A stretch of 64,000 bases of DNA from Drosophila pseudoobscura. Its lineage: Eukaryota > Arthropoda > Insecta > Diptera > Drosophilidae. Positions 49,924 through 60,215 of this stretch are shown here, one piece after another; position 1 is the first letter of the stretch, and every line of letters begins with the position of its first letter. The stretch spans positions 10,429,001 through 10,493,000 of the forward strand of contig NC_046681.1 of assembly GCF_009870125.1 (NCBI RefSeq). Direction: 5' to 3'. The translations under genes and the position numbers were made by a program. The notes under the pieces were generated by a model that worked only from the letters and a program-made list of their open reading frames with translations, did no database searches and had not been told where the DNA came from.

Positions 49924-50836
49924 CTATCCCTGTTTGATCTTCTGCTGCTGCTGCTGCTGCAGCAGCTTCAGCTCTTGTGCCCAGACAATGCTGTTGCAGA
50001 ACTCGCCCAGCAAGTAACAAACGAGATTGAAGCCTACCAAAAGGCCCAGAAACAGGTAGCGGAACGCCAGAGGTAACACCTCCAAAATGGGATAGACCCA
50101 CTCGCCGCTGAAGTAACGAACTATGTGCAGCCAAATAATGTACAGTAGGATAAAGGAAATGTTGCCCGTGACGCCGGCCAGGCGGCTGGGGTATTTCCGG
50201 AAGCACGTAAACATATCCATTACCGCCAGCAGAGCCACATTCGTATGCACCACATGGTTCAGCCAGCTGCAAAAGGACAAAAGGTTAACAACTCATTATA
50301 CATAAATGCCACGTAAACGTGATTAATATAATTATAGTCACTTGCCTCGGAAATATGGCGTCCAGTGCCGAGGGAAAGATGAGCTCACGATCCCATATAT
50401 AAATGACCCAGAATGAGATGCAAACATTATGGGCGACGGGAAAGGCCAGTGCCGAAAAAATATAGTCGCGCACAGATCGCAGCTTGGACTTTGACGCCAC
50501 GTGGACCGTGTTGTCGCCGAAAAGATCGTTCAGCAAGGCCAAGCTATGGTATATGGCCTGCAATATGACGTCCAGGAATGTTAGATACTTGAATTTGCCG
50601 CCCCAGCGTGCCTTGAGCTCCTCCTCCTCCAGATCCTTGGGCCAGTGCACACGGAAATAGTGAAAATAAATTCCATACGAGAACTGTGCCGCTGATAGCA
50701 CGTGCACAAGGAGTCGCAGGTACTTGAAGGCGCCGCTCGTATAGGCATCGTTACAAGTGTCCAGACGGTCAATGGTGGCCTGGGCGGCTTCCTTGGCGCT
50801 GTTTGATTCACGTGTTTTCTTTTTGCTTTTGGTCAT
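49924..50836 (-). CDS. AIG1/ADTRP-family membrane hydrolase, copy 1
   Basis: Two exons, 50836-50346 and 50266-49924, give 277 aa. AIG1 and ADTRP are multi-pass membrane hydrolases that cleave fatty-acid esters of hydroxy fatty acids using a Thr nucleophile and a His. Both are visible: Thr86 in GGKFKYLTFLD and His171 in SWLNHVVHTN. Membrane segments fit the family (RLLVHVLSAAQFSYGIYF, ISFILLYIIWLHIV, FLGLLVGFNLVCYLLGEF). The intron junction aligns exactly with the paralog next door (FP|S-WLNH). Here the donor is AG|GCAAGT, a GC-AG intron (50267-50345), where the paralog has AG|GTGAGT. Unlike the paralog, there is no intron after the TFLD motif. The C-terminus carries a Gln run. D. melanogaster CG3625-type genes are the probable relatives. 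Confidence 0.88.
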
Positions 50837-51560
50837 TTTTTTGGTTTGGTTTGATATTGTTTGATTGGATTTCCAATGATTGTGCCGGCTATGAGGGTGT
50901 TTATTAGGCCCCTCGCACCTACCTTCTATGCAATATACCCTGATGTAGTCAGCTGTTTGGGGGGGCGGTGGCGGCTCACCTTACACTACAGCTATTCCAC
51001 AAACAAACAAATATTTATCTCGTCACAGATCTTTTGTTTTGACAGATAACAGTATATTTGAAGCGCTCGTTTTCAAAATCTTTATTTTTGACTAAACCAG
51101 AGTTTTTGCGATTTTATTATGATACTCGTACTATAATATTACATTTGAAATTACAGGATTTAACGCAGGTATTCAAAGTGTTTTGATGTGCCTTGATATG
51201 AGGTTTCAATTTGAAAAAGGCAAATTTCACTTAACGATTCAGCTATTTAAAACCGAAAACCGAGACGTCTTGCATTGCTCTCAGGTCTCAGGTCAGGCCT
51301 TCTGGAGAACAGTGAAAACTACGACTATTAATCTCAAATACAATAATGTAATGTAATTCTTATTAAGAATAGAAATATCATTAGCAAGTTTTGTGTGGTT
51401 TGGTTTTTTCTTCTCTAGACTTCTTTATGTTAAAGACAGGTTCACATTTTAATAGGTATGTAAAATATATAAGCGAATTATTTCTTTGTATATAGTTACT
51501 AATTAAACGTGACTACTACACAACACCGTAACCGCACTCTTAGCTAAGTAGATGCACAGC
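50837..51560. other. Interval between the two AIG1-like genes
   Basis: Promoter and leader of copy 1 and 3' sequence of copy 2. AT-rich; no coding frame or recognisable promoter motif seen. Confidence 0.5.
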
Positions 51561-52622
51561 CTAGTTGGACTTGCGTTTGGCCAGCTTCACTTCCTTGGCC
51601 CACACGGTGTTGTTCAAGAACTCGCCGACCAGGTAGAGAGCTAATGTAAACCCAATCACGGCAACAAAGAAGACAATGCGCTGCGGCAGCTGCAACACCT
51701 CCAACACCGGATACACCCAGACGCCGGAGTAATGCTTGACAATGTGAATCCACACCAAATAGGCGCCCATGAAGATGGTCAGGCCAGTGAGACCCTTGCT
51801 GCGTTTGGGATAGGCGCGATACGAGGTAAACAGCTCCAGCACAATGAAGACAACAATATTGGTGTGGAGGACATGGTTCAGCCAGCTGCAAACGCAAATT
51901 AAATTCAATTATTAAGAGTGCATAGAAGAAAAGCGCACTCTCACTCACCTGGGAAAGACGGGGTCCAAGACCTTGGGGAAGACGAGTTCACGGTCGATGG
52001 CATACAGCGTCCAGAAGGTGACACCCACATTGAGAGCCACGGGGAAGGCGAGGGTGGCCATCAGCCAGTCCTTGAATTGCCGTATGGCAGGGGGCCGCTT
52101 GGGTGCCAGCTCATTTGTGCCCACAAAATCATTGACGAGTGAAACGATATAGTAGAGAGCCTGTATTATCTGCAAGTGGGGAAAGGAAGGTAAACGGGTG
52201 GTCAGACAGATACTCGTACGTATGTGGCGTGTTGTCTGTGTGTTGAAGGGTTGTTTGCCTGTTCAGTGGAGTGGAGTGGAAGGAATTACTTCCCCCAATC
52301 ACAGCTGCGTGCAAGCGCGTTATCCAATCGTTTTCAGATTAGATTCAAACCGAGTTAGCAACTGAACTTTAAACCACCGTAATTAGTATTCAGGGGATGA
52401 TGCTCTGTGTTGTCTTACCGCATCCAAAAATGTTAGATATTTAAACTTCCCACCAAACGGATGATGAATCCTCATCTCGGGCTCGGTTGTTGGGAACTCC
52501 ACATACGAATAGTCATAGTATATGCCATAGGTGAACTGTACGGCGGCCGTTAGGTGCATCAGAGTCCGCAGAGCCCCATAAACACCACCGTAAACGGAGT
52601 TTGTTTTCACCGCTGTACCCAT
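51561..52622 (-). CDS. AIG1/ADTRP-family membrane hydrolase, copy 2 (form with exon A)
   Basis: Exon A 52622-52419, shared exon 52169-51949 and last exon 51885-51561 join in frame (249 aa). The Thr nucleophile is Thr64 in GGKFKYLTFLDA, encoded by exon A just before the junction. The His lies in SWLNHVLHTN in the last exon. Membrane segments include LMHLTAAVQFTYGIYYDY and IVFFVAVIGFTLALYLVGEF. All introns are GT-AG. Two further first exons upstream (B at 53458-53649, C at 57796-57993) end in the same phase 0 and could replace exon A. Promoter sequence upstream of exon A lies inside dispersed repeat copy 3. Relationship to copy 1 is a tandem duplication followed by divergence. Confidence 0.88.
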
Positions 52623-52713
52623 TTCTGAGGCAGTTAATTGATTTTTTCACGGCCGCCCGGTCGTCAAACGAAACAAAATATGAATGGATGTACTGGTCGC
52701 GGTTTTATCGTTA

Positions 52714-53310
52714 AAATATACCGTCCGACCCACAGAAATATACCGAAACATACCGTCTCATTTTTAAAATATACCGACGAATTCAAGTTCTCTTATACAT
52801 ATTCCTCGTTTTTGATATTCCGTGGAATAATGCTGGCTAACTAAAACCCTTAGTTCTGCCCACATAGTTTTAGGCCGTTGATGAATACATTTTCTTCAAG
52901 ATTGGCTAGTTTTTAGTCCTTGCTTTTATTGTATTTTGGCTAAAACACGGCTTGAAGAAAATAGTTCAACAGTCGCAACATTGCTGGTATTTGAAGACAT
53001 GATGCGACATACAAATGCCTATATTTGTATACCCTATTTCGTTAATTTAATATGAAAATTTCATATTATTAATTAATTAAGACCTTTTCTCAAACTGATA
53101 TGTCTTAGACATTTGCATATATATATCTCGATCCTGATACCTATTCTTGGTCTCTGTAAGAATACCATAAATTGCAAAATATCGTTGTAATATTTAAAAC
53201 AGAGACTAAGTTGGTTTTGCCTCCTTTGGAGCCTGGGATGACAAACATTTTCTCAATTCTATAACATCCAATTCCACAGGGTATGCAAATGTTGCTCAAT
53301 CCGCGCCATG
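52714..53310. repeat. Dispersed AT-rich repeat, copy 3
   Basis: Begins with AAAATATACCGTCCGACCC, AAATATACCGAA and AAATATACCGACGAATTCAAG, then GTTCTGCCCACATAGTTTTAG and TTGCTTTTATTGTATTTTGG. The second half matches copy 1 (ATTCTTGGTCTCTGTAAGAA, GACAAACATTTTCTC, GGGTATGCAAATGTTGCTC). It fills the sequence directly upstream of exon A of the AIG1-like gene and the start of the intron that follows exon B. Confidence 0.8.
52736..52778 (-). promoter_or_regulatory. Two core-promoter motif 6 sites upstream of AIG1-like exon A
   Basis: AAATATACCGAA (52736-52747) and AAATATACCGAC (52767-52778) are exact reverse complements of the fly KTYRGTATWTTT motif (Ohler motif 6), so they lie in sense orientation for the minus-strand gene. 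They are 114-156 bp before the exon A ATG and belong to repeat copy 3. Confidence 0.55.
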
Positions 53311-53457
53311 TTGAGGAACAATGCTGCTCGATTTCTCGGCACATGAGTCTGTCCCATACAACGTGAATGTTGCCAACAACATAAAACACCAGTATCGACA
53401 GTAAACGATATTTTTTGTTTGATATTTTTCTTTCCAGAGTTGTCGTGTTTTGCTTAC

Positions 53458-53649
53458 CGCACAAATAAACGTTAAAAACTTGAATTTTCCAGCAAAGGGA
53501 ACCGTATTGGGCATCTGTGTGGTGTGAAAAGTGTATACACCATAGCAGAACTGCAGGACGGCCGTGAAATGCAGCAATAATTGCACCGCCTTATTGAAGC
53601 CCGGTGATGTGGCTCCTTTGCTGTTCGACTTCGTCTTGGGCTTGGCCAT
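53458..53649 (-). CDS. Alternative first exon B of AIG1-like copy 2
   Basis: ATG at 53649 (MAKPKTKSNSKG), 64 codons, ending ICG GTAAGC-type donor in phase 0. The encoded segment parallels exon A: a short basic start, a membrane helix (AVQLLLHFTAVLQFCYGVY) and FAGKFKFLTFICA with Thr60 in the nucleophile position. Splicing to the shared exon at 52169 would give a 245 aa protein (64 codons plus 181). The intron would contain repeat copy 3 and exon A. Confidence 0.8.
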
Positions 53650-54226
53650 GTTTAATGTTAAACTTCCGAATGCCAGATACGTACTGATTAGCCGCCGCAG
53701 TCCAGCTACTAACAGCAGTTGCACTTGTATTTCATATGAGTATGTATGAGTTCTGTTCTGATACTGATAAGGTTGGGCCGGTTCGCTTATCTGTCGCAAC
53801 CGCCGCCGTGGTACAAAGTATGAATTGACAGAAGTTAATTTGAGAACTTGAGAGAAGTACTTAATCCGCTTTGGAAAGACTCAACCTCTAAACCACCCTC
53901 CTACCCTCTTGAGTGTTCTTTCAACTGCTGTCCCCCCGCCCCCAATATGATGAAGGGGATGTGCCATGTATCCTAGAAATAGATGCTTATATTTGTGACA
54001 ATACAATAGCTCTTCGACGTTCAACGCAACTAACGGCAACTATCGATTCCATTAGGTGCCTCTGAAGGTCAGGGGGCAAGGTCAGCGGAAAGCTACGTGT
54101 GCCTACGTCACGAAAGGCCGTTAACTATATTATCAACTTTCATTAGCCAGAAGAGGTGTTTTTCTTGTTGTAATTTATCGATTGGTCTCTGATAATATAA
54201 ATAACCAAACAATATATGCTTTAATG
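53650..54226. other. Upstream region of exon B
   Basis: Leader and promoter of exon B and 3' end of the amnionless homolog. No coding frame or clear motif seen. Confidence 0.5.
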
Positions 54227-55801
54227 CTATATTTGCGCCTCCTCATCCGTTTCGCCCTCTGAAGATTCCAAATTGATTTCGGTTAGCTCCTGCTCCTCCA
54301 CACTACAGTTGTCCAGGTCACCGGTCTCCATTTTAGGAGCAACCATCAAATCTGGCTGATCCTGAGGTGATTCTTTGGGAGCCTCCGCTCTGGAAGCTAC
54401 CTGTGCAGCCCCCTGCTCGAACATGGGATTGTCAAAGGACCTTTCCCTCACCTCATCGTTGCCGGGATCGTAGCCCATCACAGTAACGCGATCCACCCCA
54501 ACAACACCACCGAGAGGGTCTTCGATGGAGCCGGCACCAGCTACCACATTCTCAAAACGATTGAAGAGGGGATTACGGCGCAGCCTCACTCCCAAGTGAC
54601 GCCACCGCCAGCGACGGGGATCGTGGATCCATTGGGGAATGCGATTCAGGTAAGGATTCTCCGGCATAAAGTGGGCCAAAATAATGACACTCACAACGCC
54701 CACCAGTGCCATGCAAAAGAGTATCAGGAGGACGGAGGCAAAGCTGACATTCGGGTTGTGTGGACGACCGGATGACTTCAGCTCTAAGCCACTCTGCTTG
54801 GCCAGAAACGTGCTCTGATTGCGATGCTGGGACAGGTATTGCATGAACTCAACACTCCTCTCGCTATAGCCACCACGATCCGTGACAATGGCCTGAAGGA
54901 AACTGCCATACTGCTCAGAGCTCACATAATCCACATGGAGTTGAATCTCAGCCGCCAGATCCTGCTTGGTGATCATTGAATTGAGTTGGTTTTGCAGGGT
55001 CTTTCGATCCTCCTCGGAGCAGTGCTGCCGGGGCATCGTAAGGACAGCACCGCAGATCAGGCAACAGGAACCAAAGGGACGAACTGGCGAGAGGCAATGT
55101 GGTGCTTCGCACTGCTCCTTGACATTGTGGCAGACAGGCTCAATGAGCCGATCAAAGTCCTTGTGGCAGCCACACAACTCTCCGCGGTAATACTCCACTT
55201 GGACATCCAGAGCGTTGTGGAAGAGGAACCTTCCCAGATCTCGGGCTAAGAGCTGCTCCAAATAGAACTTGGAGATGGAGGAGCCAGCTAGAATCAATTG
55301 CCCCAACCGGAGGTGCTGCACATTCTCCAGATCGAAGGCGAGTGGAGCATGACCCTTGACAATGACCTGCTCATCGTCGCAGGGCACCCGCTCCAACTCC
55401 GGGACGGGGGATGATACACTCTTCGATATGTCCGCCCATTTCCAGGTGTGTGGATCAAACCATTTACTTGATTTTGGCGGCTTCAGATGGGCTGTTTTTT
55501 CATCGCTGTCACACTTGGCATTCCTTGGAGCGCCAAAGGTTATGGTAGACTCCTCAGCAATCAGTATGGCCCCATCCCTGGGGAACACTATGCCGTCAAT
55601 GGAGATTTCCTCAGGCAGTGGAAGAACAGCAGGAAAATACTTGGGAAACACCACCAAGTCTTCCGGACAGGGCATATAGTCATCCACCCAGGCGGAAGGA
55701 CTATTGAAGTCTGCACCACCGCTATACCACTTTGTGGCTGTCGCAACTTGGCCAGTGATCAAGATCAGGCCCACAATGGGCAACGGCACCGACCACCACA
55801 T
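54227..55801 (-). CDS. Amnionless homolog (cubilin co-receptor)
   Basis: Intronless gene of 524 aa. The first ATG at 55801 gives a signal peptide (MWWSVPLPIVGLILITGQVATA). The mature start TKWYSGGADFNSPSAWVDDYMPCPEDLVVFP and the second WFDPHTWKWADI segment fit the amnionless extracellular domain. A Cys-rich module follows (CGCHKDFDRLIEPVCHNVKEQC, CLSPVRPFGSCCLIC). One membrane helix (VLLILFCMALVGVVSVIIL, about residues 355-377) leads to a cytoplasmic tail with FDNPMF, the FXNPXF endocytosis signal that binds Dab2/ARH-type adaptors. Amnionless brings cubilin to the surface for protein uptake, in flies in nephrocytes. The gene lies on the same strand between exons B and C of the AIG1-like gene, so it is nested in that intron when exon C is used. 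Confidence 0.9.
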   Translation of the reverse strand: MWWSVPLPIVGLILITGQVATATKWYSGGADFNSPSAWVDDYMPCPEDLVVFPKYFPAVLPLPEEISIDGIVFPRDGAILIAEESTITFGAPRNAKCDSDEKTAHLKPPKSSKWFDPHTWKWADISKSVSSPVPELERVPCDDEQVIVKGHAPLAFDLENVQHLRLGQLILAGSSISKFYLEQLLARDLGRFLFHNALDVQVEYYRGELCGCHKDFDRLIEPVCHNVKEQCEAPHCLSPVRPFGSCCLICGAVLTMPRQHCSEEDRKTLQNQLNSMITKQDLAAEIQLHVDYVSSEQYGSFLQAIVTDRGGYSERSVEFMQYLSQHRNQSTFLAKQSGLELKSSGRPHNPNVSFASVLLILFCMALVGVVSVIILAHFMPENPYLNRIPQWIHDPRRWRWRHLGVRLRRNPLFNRFENVVAGAGSIEDPLGGVVGVDRVTVMGYDPGNDEVRERSFDNPMFEQGAAQVASRAEAPKESPQDQPDLMVAPKMETGDLDNCSVEEQELTEINLESSEGETDEEAQI

Positions 55802-57795
55802 GATGCCAAACGAATGAATCTTCAACTGAATTTTGTTTGTGAGTTTTCAGAAAATTGTTCCCTCTGTATTTGGGGGCGTTGCGTTTGTTTGGATATCACG
55901 AGAACATTCCCCCATTCCAGACTGAATGCTACATAAATATAGATAACAATCAAGATCGAAACCTTTCAGCGAGAGCAAATAAACTAAACCAATGGGACAG
56001 GCACAGCTAAACAAAATCGATTGTCATAGAGTATTCAAAAGTAGGGTATACTCTATATTTTAAGGGGTTTTGTAAATGGTAAATGTCTAAGAAAAGATTA
56101 TAGATTATTGCGAAGAATAATCCGTGAATCCATGTAGATTTCATTGTGAGAAAGGGTTAGGAACTGACTTAAAGCCACTTTTTACCAAAGATTTCCAAGA
56201 GAAAAGTTTAGATTCTTTGAAACATATTATAGAATAGGAGTAAAGAAGAAGTAATAAATTCCTAAAATATATCTTCAAACTCCTAGAAGTCGATTGCAAG
56301 ATCTTAAATTTAAGTATTTGATATTTAAAGGTTGTAGAAAGCATGTATGGTATTTGCATATTAGATATTTATTCGAAAACAGAACAAATTAGTCGACCTT
56401 TCAGAGCCTCAGATCACACTCCCGGATTCCATAAATTCGCTTTATAAATATCAGACTAATAAATCGTTGGAAATCAACAAAACGACTCACCAATCAACAA
56501 ACATACATATGTATCTATGTATCTGTACATTGTATGTTCCATACACATATGTATATATAAGTTTCTATATTCTATATCTGTAAACATATGTTTTGTTTTC
56601 TTTTTTGTATCTTCCTCTTGATATATTTTGCTTTGCTCCAACAATGCAATTATTGGCCAGAAAATAGTTGAAGTTTATTTTTTTATTTTGATTGCGCTGA
56701 TATAAACAATTATCCCTCCGTCCGTCCCGGCATACACGGAGGCGCTTGACGGAAGCCATTGAAATCCCCAAAAAACAGAAGAACAAAAAATAGTAGCAGC
56801 TAAAAAGTTTAGAACCGGATGGTAAATGGTATCGAAATATTGCTCGTGGGACTACATAAAAGCAATTTGCTAAAGAATAAATGAAAAACGAGTGCAGATC
56901 TATAGATATGGAGCACTTTATGCTCACAAGATCAAAGCGTTGAAAGAGGGCGGAAAGAAGGTGGGCGGGGAGGGGGATTAATCAAGGGCAGGCAAGGTTG
57001 TTCAATAATAAACTAAAACTTAAAAACTTTCCTGGATAAAAACCGCAAGGAAAATTCATAGCCAAAACGTGTGGCTCCATATCATTTTTGAATAAATGCT
57101 AAATAATTGCCTTTCCCTGATGACAGCAGCCCCTCAAACATTTCATTGGTTGCTAAGTGGATGTGAGAAATATTCAATAACCGATCGATTTCCTAAGCAA
57201 TTTTAACAATATGTAAATGAGTTTTGACGCCTGCCAACCAGCCCAGACATACCATTGCCCACCCATCCCCCAAACGAACATTCGCGCCAATAAGATAATC
57301 TGGCATTCGTCAGTACCATACATTTTTGGTTGGTCCGGTCGGCGAACTTCTGAGCAAATAAATATTGGGGGAAGAGAAGAAATGGAATGAGTTCTCAGAA
57401 GATTCTGCAACGACAACAACACAACGAAAAGTGCAATGGAAATGAGGAATGCACCGAAATTCGTATCGCTCCATAGCGCCACAGATATGGGCAAAAAGTA
57501 TGTGGAATTAATAAATAAAGAAAAGAAGAGGGCGAGTGGGAGTGGGAGTGGGAGTGGGAGAATACAACTTGAACAACCTCAATGAGCAGACAAACAAATA
57601 AACATATGGCAGACATAAATGGGGAATACCGAGAGAGCACCAGCAGATACAGGAATAATAATAATCATTTTTTCTGCACAGCACACTTGAAATAACCAAA
57701 AGCTGGCCGCATTTCCGTCGCATTTTTAATGGTCATGATACATATATCCAGGGGAATGGGCAGGGGGTATATAAATGATCCATAAATCGACTCAC
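55802..57795. other. Upstream region of the amnionless homolog, within the exon C intron
   Basis: AT-rich. ATACATATGTATCTATGTATCTGTACAT-type sequence lies at about 56500-56550 and a GGGAGT microsatellite at 57536-57560. No supported coding frame. Confidence 0.5.
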
Positions 57796-57993
57796 CAGGG
57801 ACCAGTAGGACAGAAATTTAACCTTCTGGGGCAGTGAATCCGGTACCAGGCGACGACTCGCTGTAGTCTTGAGCTTGTAGCTGCGCTGTATCTCGAAATG
57901 GCTATAATAGAGGCCATAGGCGAACTGACCCAGGGCACACAGATGAATGATTGTCACAAATAAACGCGACTTGTATAGCTCCACTTTGGTCAT
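57796..57993 (-). CDS. Alternative first exon C of AIG1-like copy 2 (Ser in place of the Thr nucleophile)
   Basis: ATG at 57993 (MTKVELYKSRLF), 66 codons, ending CTG|GTGAGT in phase 0. The first part again encodes a membrane helix (TIIHLCALGQFAYGLYY) aligned with exons A and B. At the active-site position it reads VKFLSYWSL, so residue 62 is Ser rather than Thr. It would splice over 5.6 kb, past the amnionless homolog and exons B and A, to the shared exon at 52169. A Ser could still act as a nucleophile, or this isoform could have altered activity. Confidence 0.75.
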
Positions 57994-59339
57994 CCTGTCT
58001 ATACGTAGATTTGAACAACTATAAACGAGAGCCGAAACAAAAGGGGGGAAACTTCAGTTTGCAGCTCCTTGTGAATAAATAAAAAGAACGTAAAAAGAGG
58101 CTACGAAAGTGGGGGGCTTTGAGGTTAAAGGTAAGTTACAAGTTCGTGCCGAAACACCTCTTTGTAACACCTCCCTCTCGTCAGACCTCTTCAGACGTTA
58201 GGCCAGCCCAAAGCGCGCACAAATTTAAATCAATATTTGCGTCACTGACATAAATATTTAAACCCACAAAAGACAAGAAACTATGGGTCTTGAAACACAA
58301 ACAACACACAAGAATTGCACAAATTGAAGTTCCCTGTGGCTTTCGAAGTGTTTATGGTGTACATATGTTAATAACTTAATGGTTTTTTATGCCCGTTAAG
58401 AACAATTTTGATTTCTTCTTTAAACAAATCACAAAAAACCAGCGCACGCCAAAATCGCACGCACGTAAAATATTTCTCTTGTTTTTTCCTTTGTTGTTTT
58501 GTTTGTTCTTGTATCTGGGATTTTCTTTATCCCCCTGGTGCCTGGTGGTGTTCTCCTCTTCGTGTCAGCGGCACTACTGAAAACTGAACGTGTGGAAAAC
58601 TGGAGTCGCACTGTGGACCTGGCTAAATGTTACTCATACGCCGCATTGGCTTTTGTACTGTGTGGTTGTACTTGTGCTGTTGCTTCTGTTTCGGTTTTGG
58701 TTTCGGTTTTGGTTTTGGTTTCATTATTCCCTTTTCTTTTGTTGGTCGTGCGCATGTCCAGAATTGGGGAGCTGCGTGCCTATTCCAGGGGTTTGGGCCC
58801 TTCCTTTCCCTTCCTTATGCGTTACTGTATGGGGACGGCCACATTTGTTAATGGCCAATAATCTGAATGAATCGCAACCAGTAGAGACACATACTATGGC
58901 AGCTCATCAGCTTATTTCCACAGCAGGCAAACAAACTGAGGAGCATCATGCAGCAATATCAGCGTTAGAAATCAGCCAACACGATAACATACAATATTTA
59001 GATAATATTTTAGTCATTGCGTCAAAGCCAGAGATAAGGAAAATAGCCAAGGCAGTGCCATTTCTAGTTTGAATAGTTCAAAGTGCGCGGGCTAAGTCGA
59101 TGGATGGTTTGCGGTAAATATCGATACTCATCGATATAAAACCATCGATATGAAACCATCGGTATTAATTGTTCATCAATAACACAATCGATATTGAGAA
59201 ACTGCCACCACCAGCGAGCAGCTGTCGCGACTTATCGAAGCACTGCCATCTCAATTGGATTTGTGGGGGAGATATTCCCGTGGCGCCCTTTGGCGCAGTA
59301 TTCCGCGCTGCCTCAGGCCCCAGACCACCCCGGAGGAAC
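57994..59339. other. Upstream region of exon C
   Basis: Contains presumed leader of exon C, a TTTTGGTTTCGG repeat near 58690-58725 and, at 59113-59200, a CGAT cluster (separate entry). Open frames at 58.5-59.1 kb are low complexity and unsupported. Confidence 0.45.
59113..59200. promoter_or_regulatory. Cluster of TATCGAT / CGATA sites
   Basis: About 90 bp hold AATATCGATACTC, CATCGATATAA, CATCGATATGA, CATCGGTATT and AATCGATATTG, five closely spaced CGATA-type words. Flies use such clusters for BEAF-32 (boundary) or DREF binding. It lies between the AIG1/amnionless unit and the PET117-U2af38-Hop block. Confidence 0.45.
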
Positions 59340-60215
59340 AATCCGACCACAGAGAAGACCAACGCTGGATATGGATCTCCCAACGGCCATCAAGAATCTG
59401 CGCTATTTTGCCGACTGAACGCTGGAACTTCCCCATTCTGATGAAGGCCTGGAAGCTGGGACCCACACTGGCTACCGGCAACACCATCTTCTTAAAGCCA
59501 GCTGAGCAGTCAATGTGGCCGGCGCTGCCCTAGCCAAGCTCATCCAACTGGCATCCGGCCACACGAACCTGAAGCGCGTGACCCTGGAGTTGGGCGGAAA
59601 GTCCCCCAACATTATCCTTTCTGACTCTATCCGTGGAGACGGCCCAATTCGGCCTCTTGTTCAACATGGGCCAGTGCTGCTGTGCCGGCTCTCGCACCTT
59701 TGTGGAGGATAAGATCTACGACGAGTTCGTGGAGCGCAGTTCAGGGCGTGCCAAGAAGAGGACCGTGGACAACCCTTAGATCTGAACACCGAGCAGGATT
59801 CCCAGATCAACCAGGAGCAGATGGATAAGATCCTTGGCATGATCCAGCAGGGCGCCAATCTGGTGGCCGGCGGTAGCCGTCTCGAAGGCCTTCCCGGCTA
59901 CTTTGTCCAGCCAACGGTGTTCGCCGATGTCCGAGACAACATGCCCATTGCCCGCGAGAAGATATTCGGGCCCGTCCAGCAGCTGATTCGATTCAAGAAG
60001 CTCGACGGGGTCATCGAACGTGCCAACAACTCGGAGTACGTCCTTGCCGCCGCTCTCTTCACCAAGGATCTGGACTATGCCAACTAATTTGTCGGTTGCC
60101 TGCGTGCCGGCACTACAATGCCCTGGCTGGCCAGGCTTCCTTCGGACGAGAACGGGAAGTATGCACTCTCCAACTACACGGAGGTCAAGAGCGTCATTGT
60201 GAGGGTTCCACAGAA
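59340..60215 (+). pseudogene. Aldehyde dehydrogenase pseudogene
   Basis: Pieces of a class 1/2 aldehyde dehydrogenase appear in order but in changing frames: [13 protein letters not shown] (59374), [21 protein letters not shown] (about 59425), [21 protein letters not shown] (about 59545), [22 protein letters not shown] (about 59665) and PTVFADVRDNMPIAREKIFGPV (about 59910). The end reads NGKYALSNYTEVKSVIV. Two long internal segments are missing: the part between RYFA and NFPIL, and the NAD-binding region before LIQLASG. Stop codons interrupt the frame (after DNP near 59777 and after YAN near 60085). No introns are seen. It appears to be a dead copy of the fly Aldh gene, located far from the functional locus. 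Confidence 0.9.

Noticed and set aside
58499-59072. Hydrophobic open frames resembling a membrane protein
   Set aside because: The hydrophobicity comes from a TTTTGGTTTCGG repeat read in several frames. The region is more likely the leader or promoter of AIG1-like exon C.
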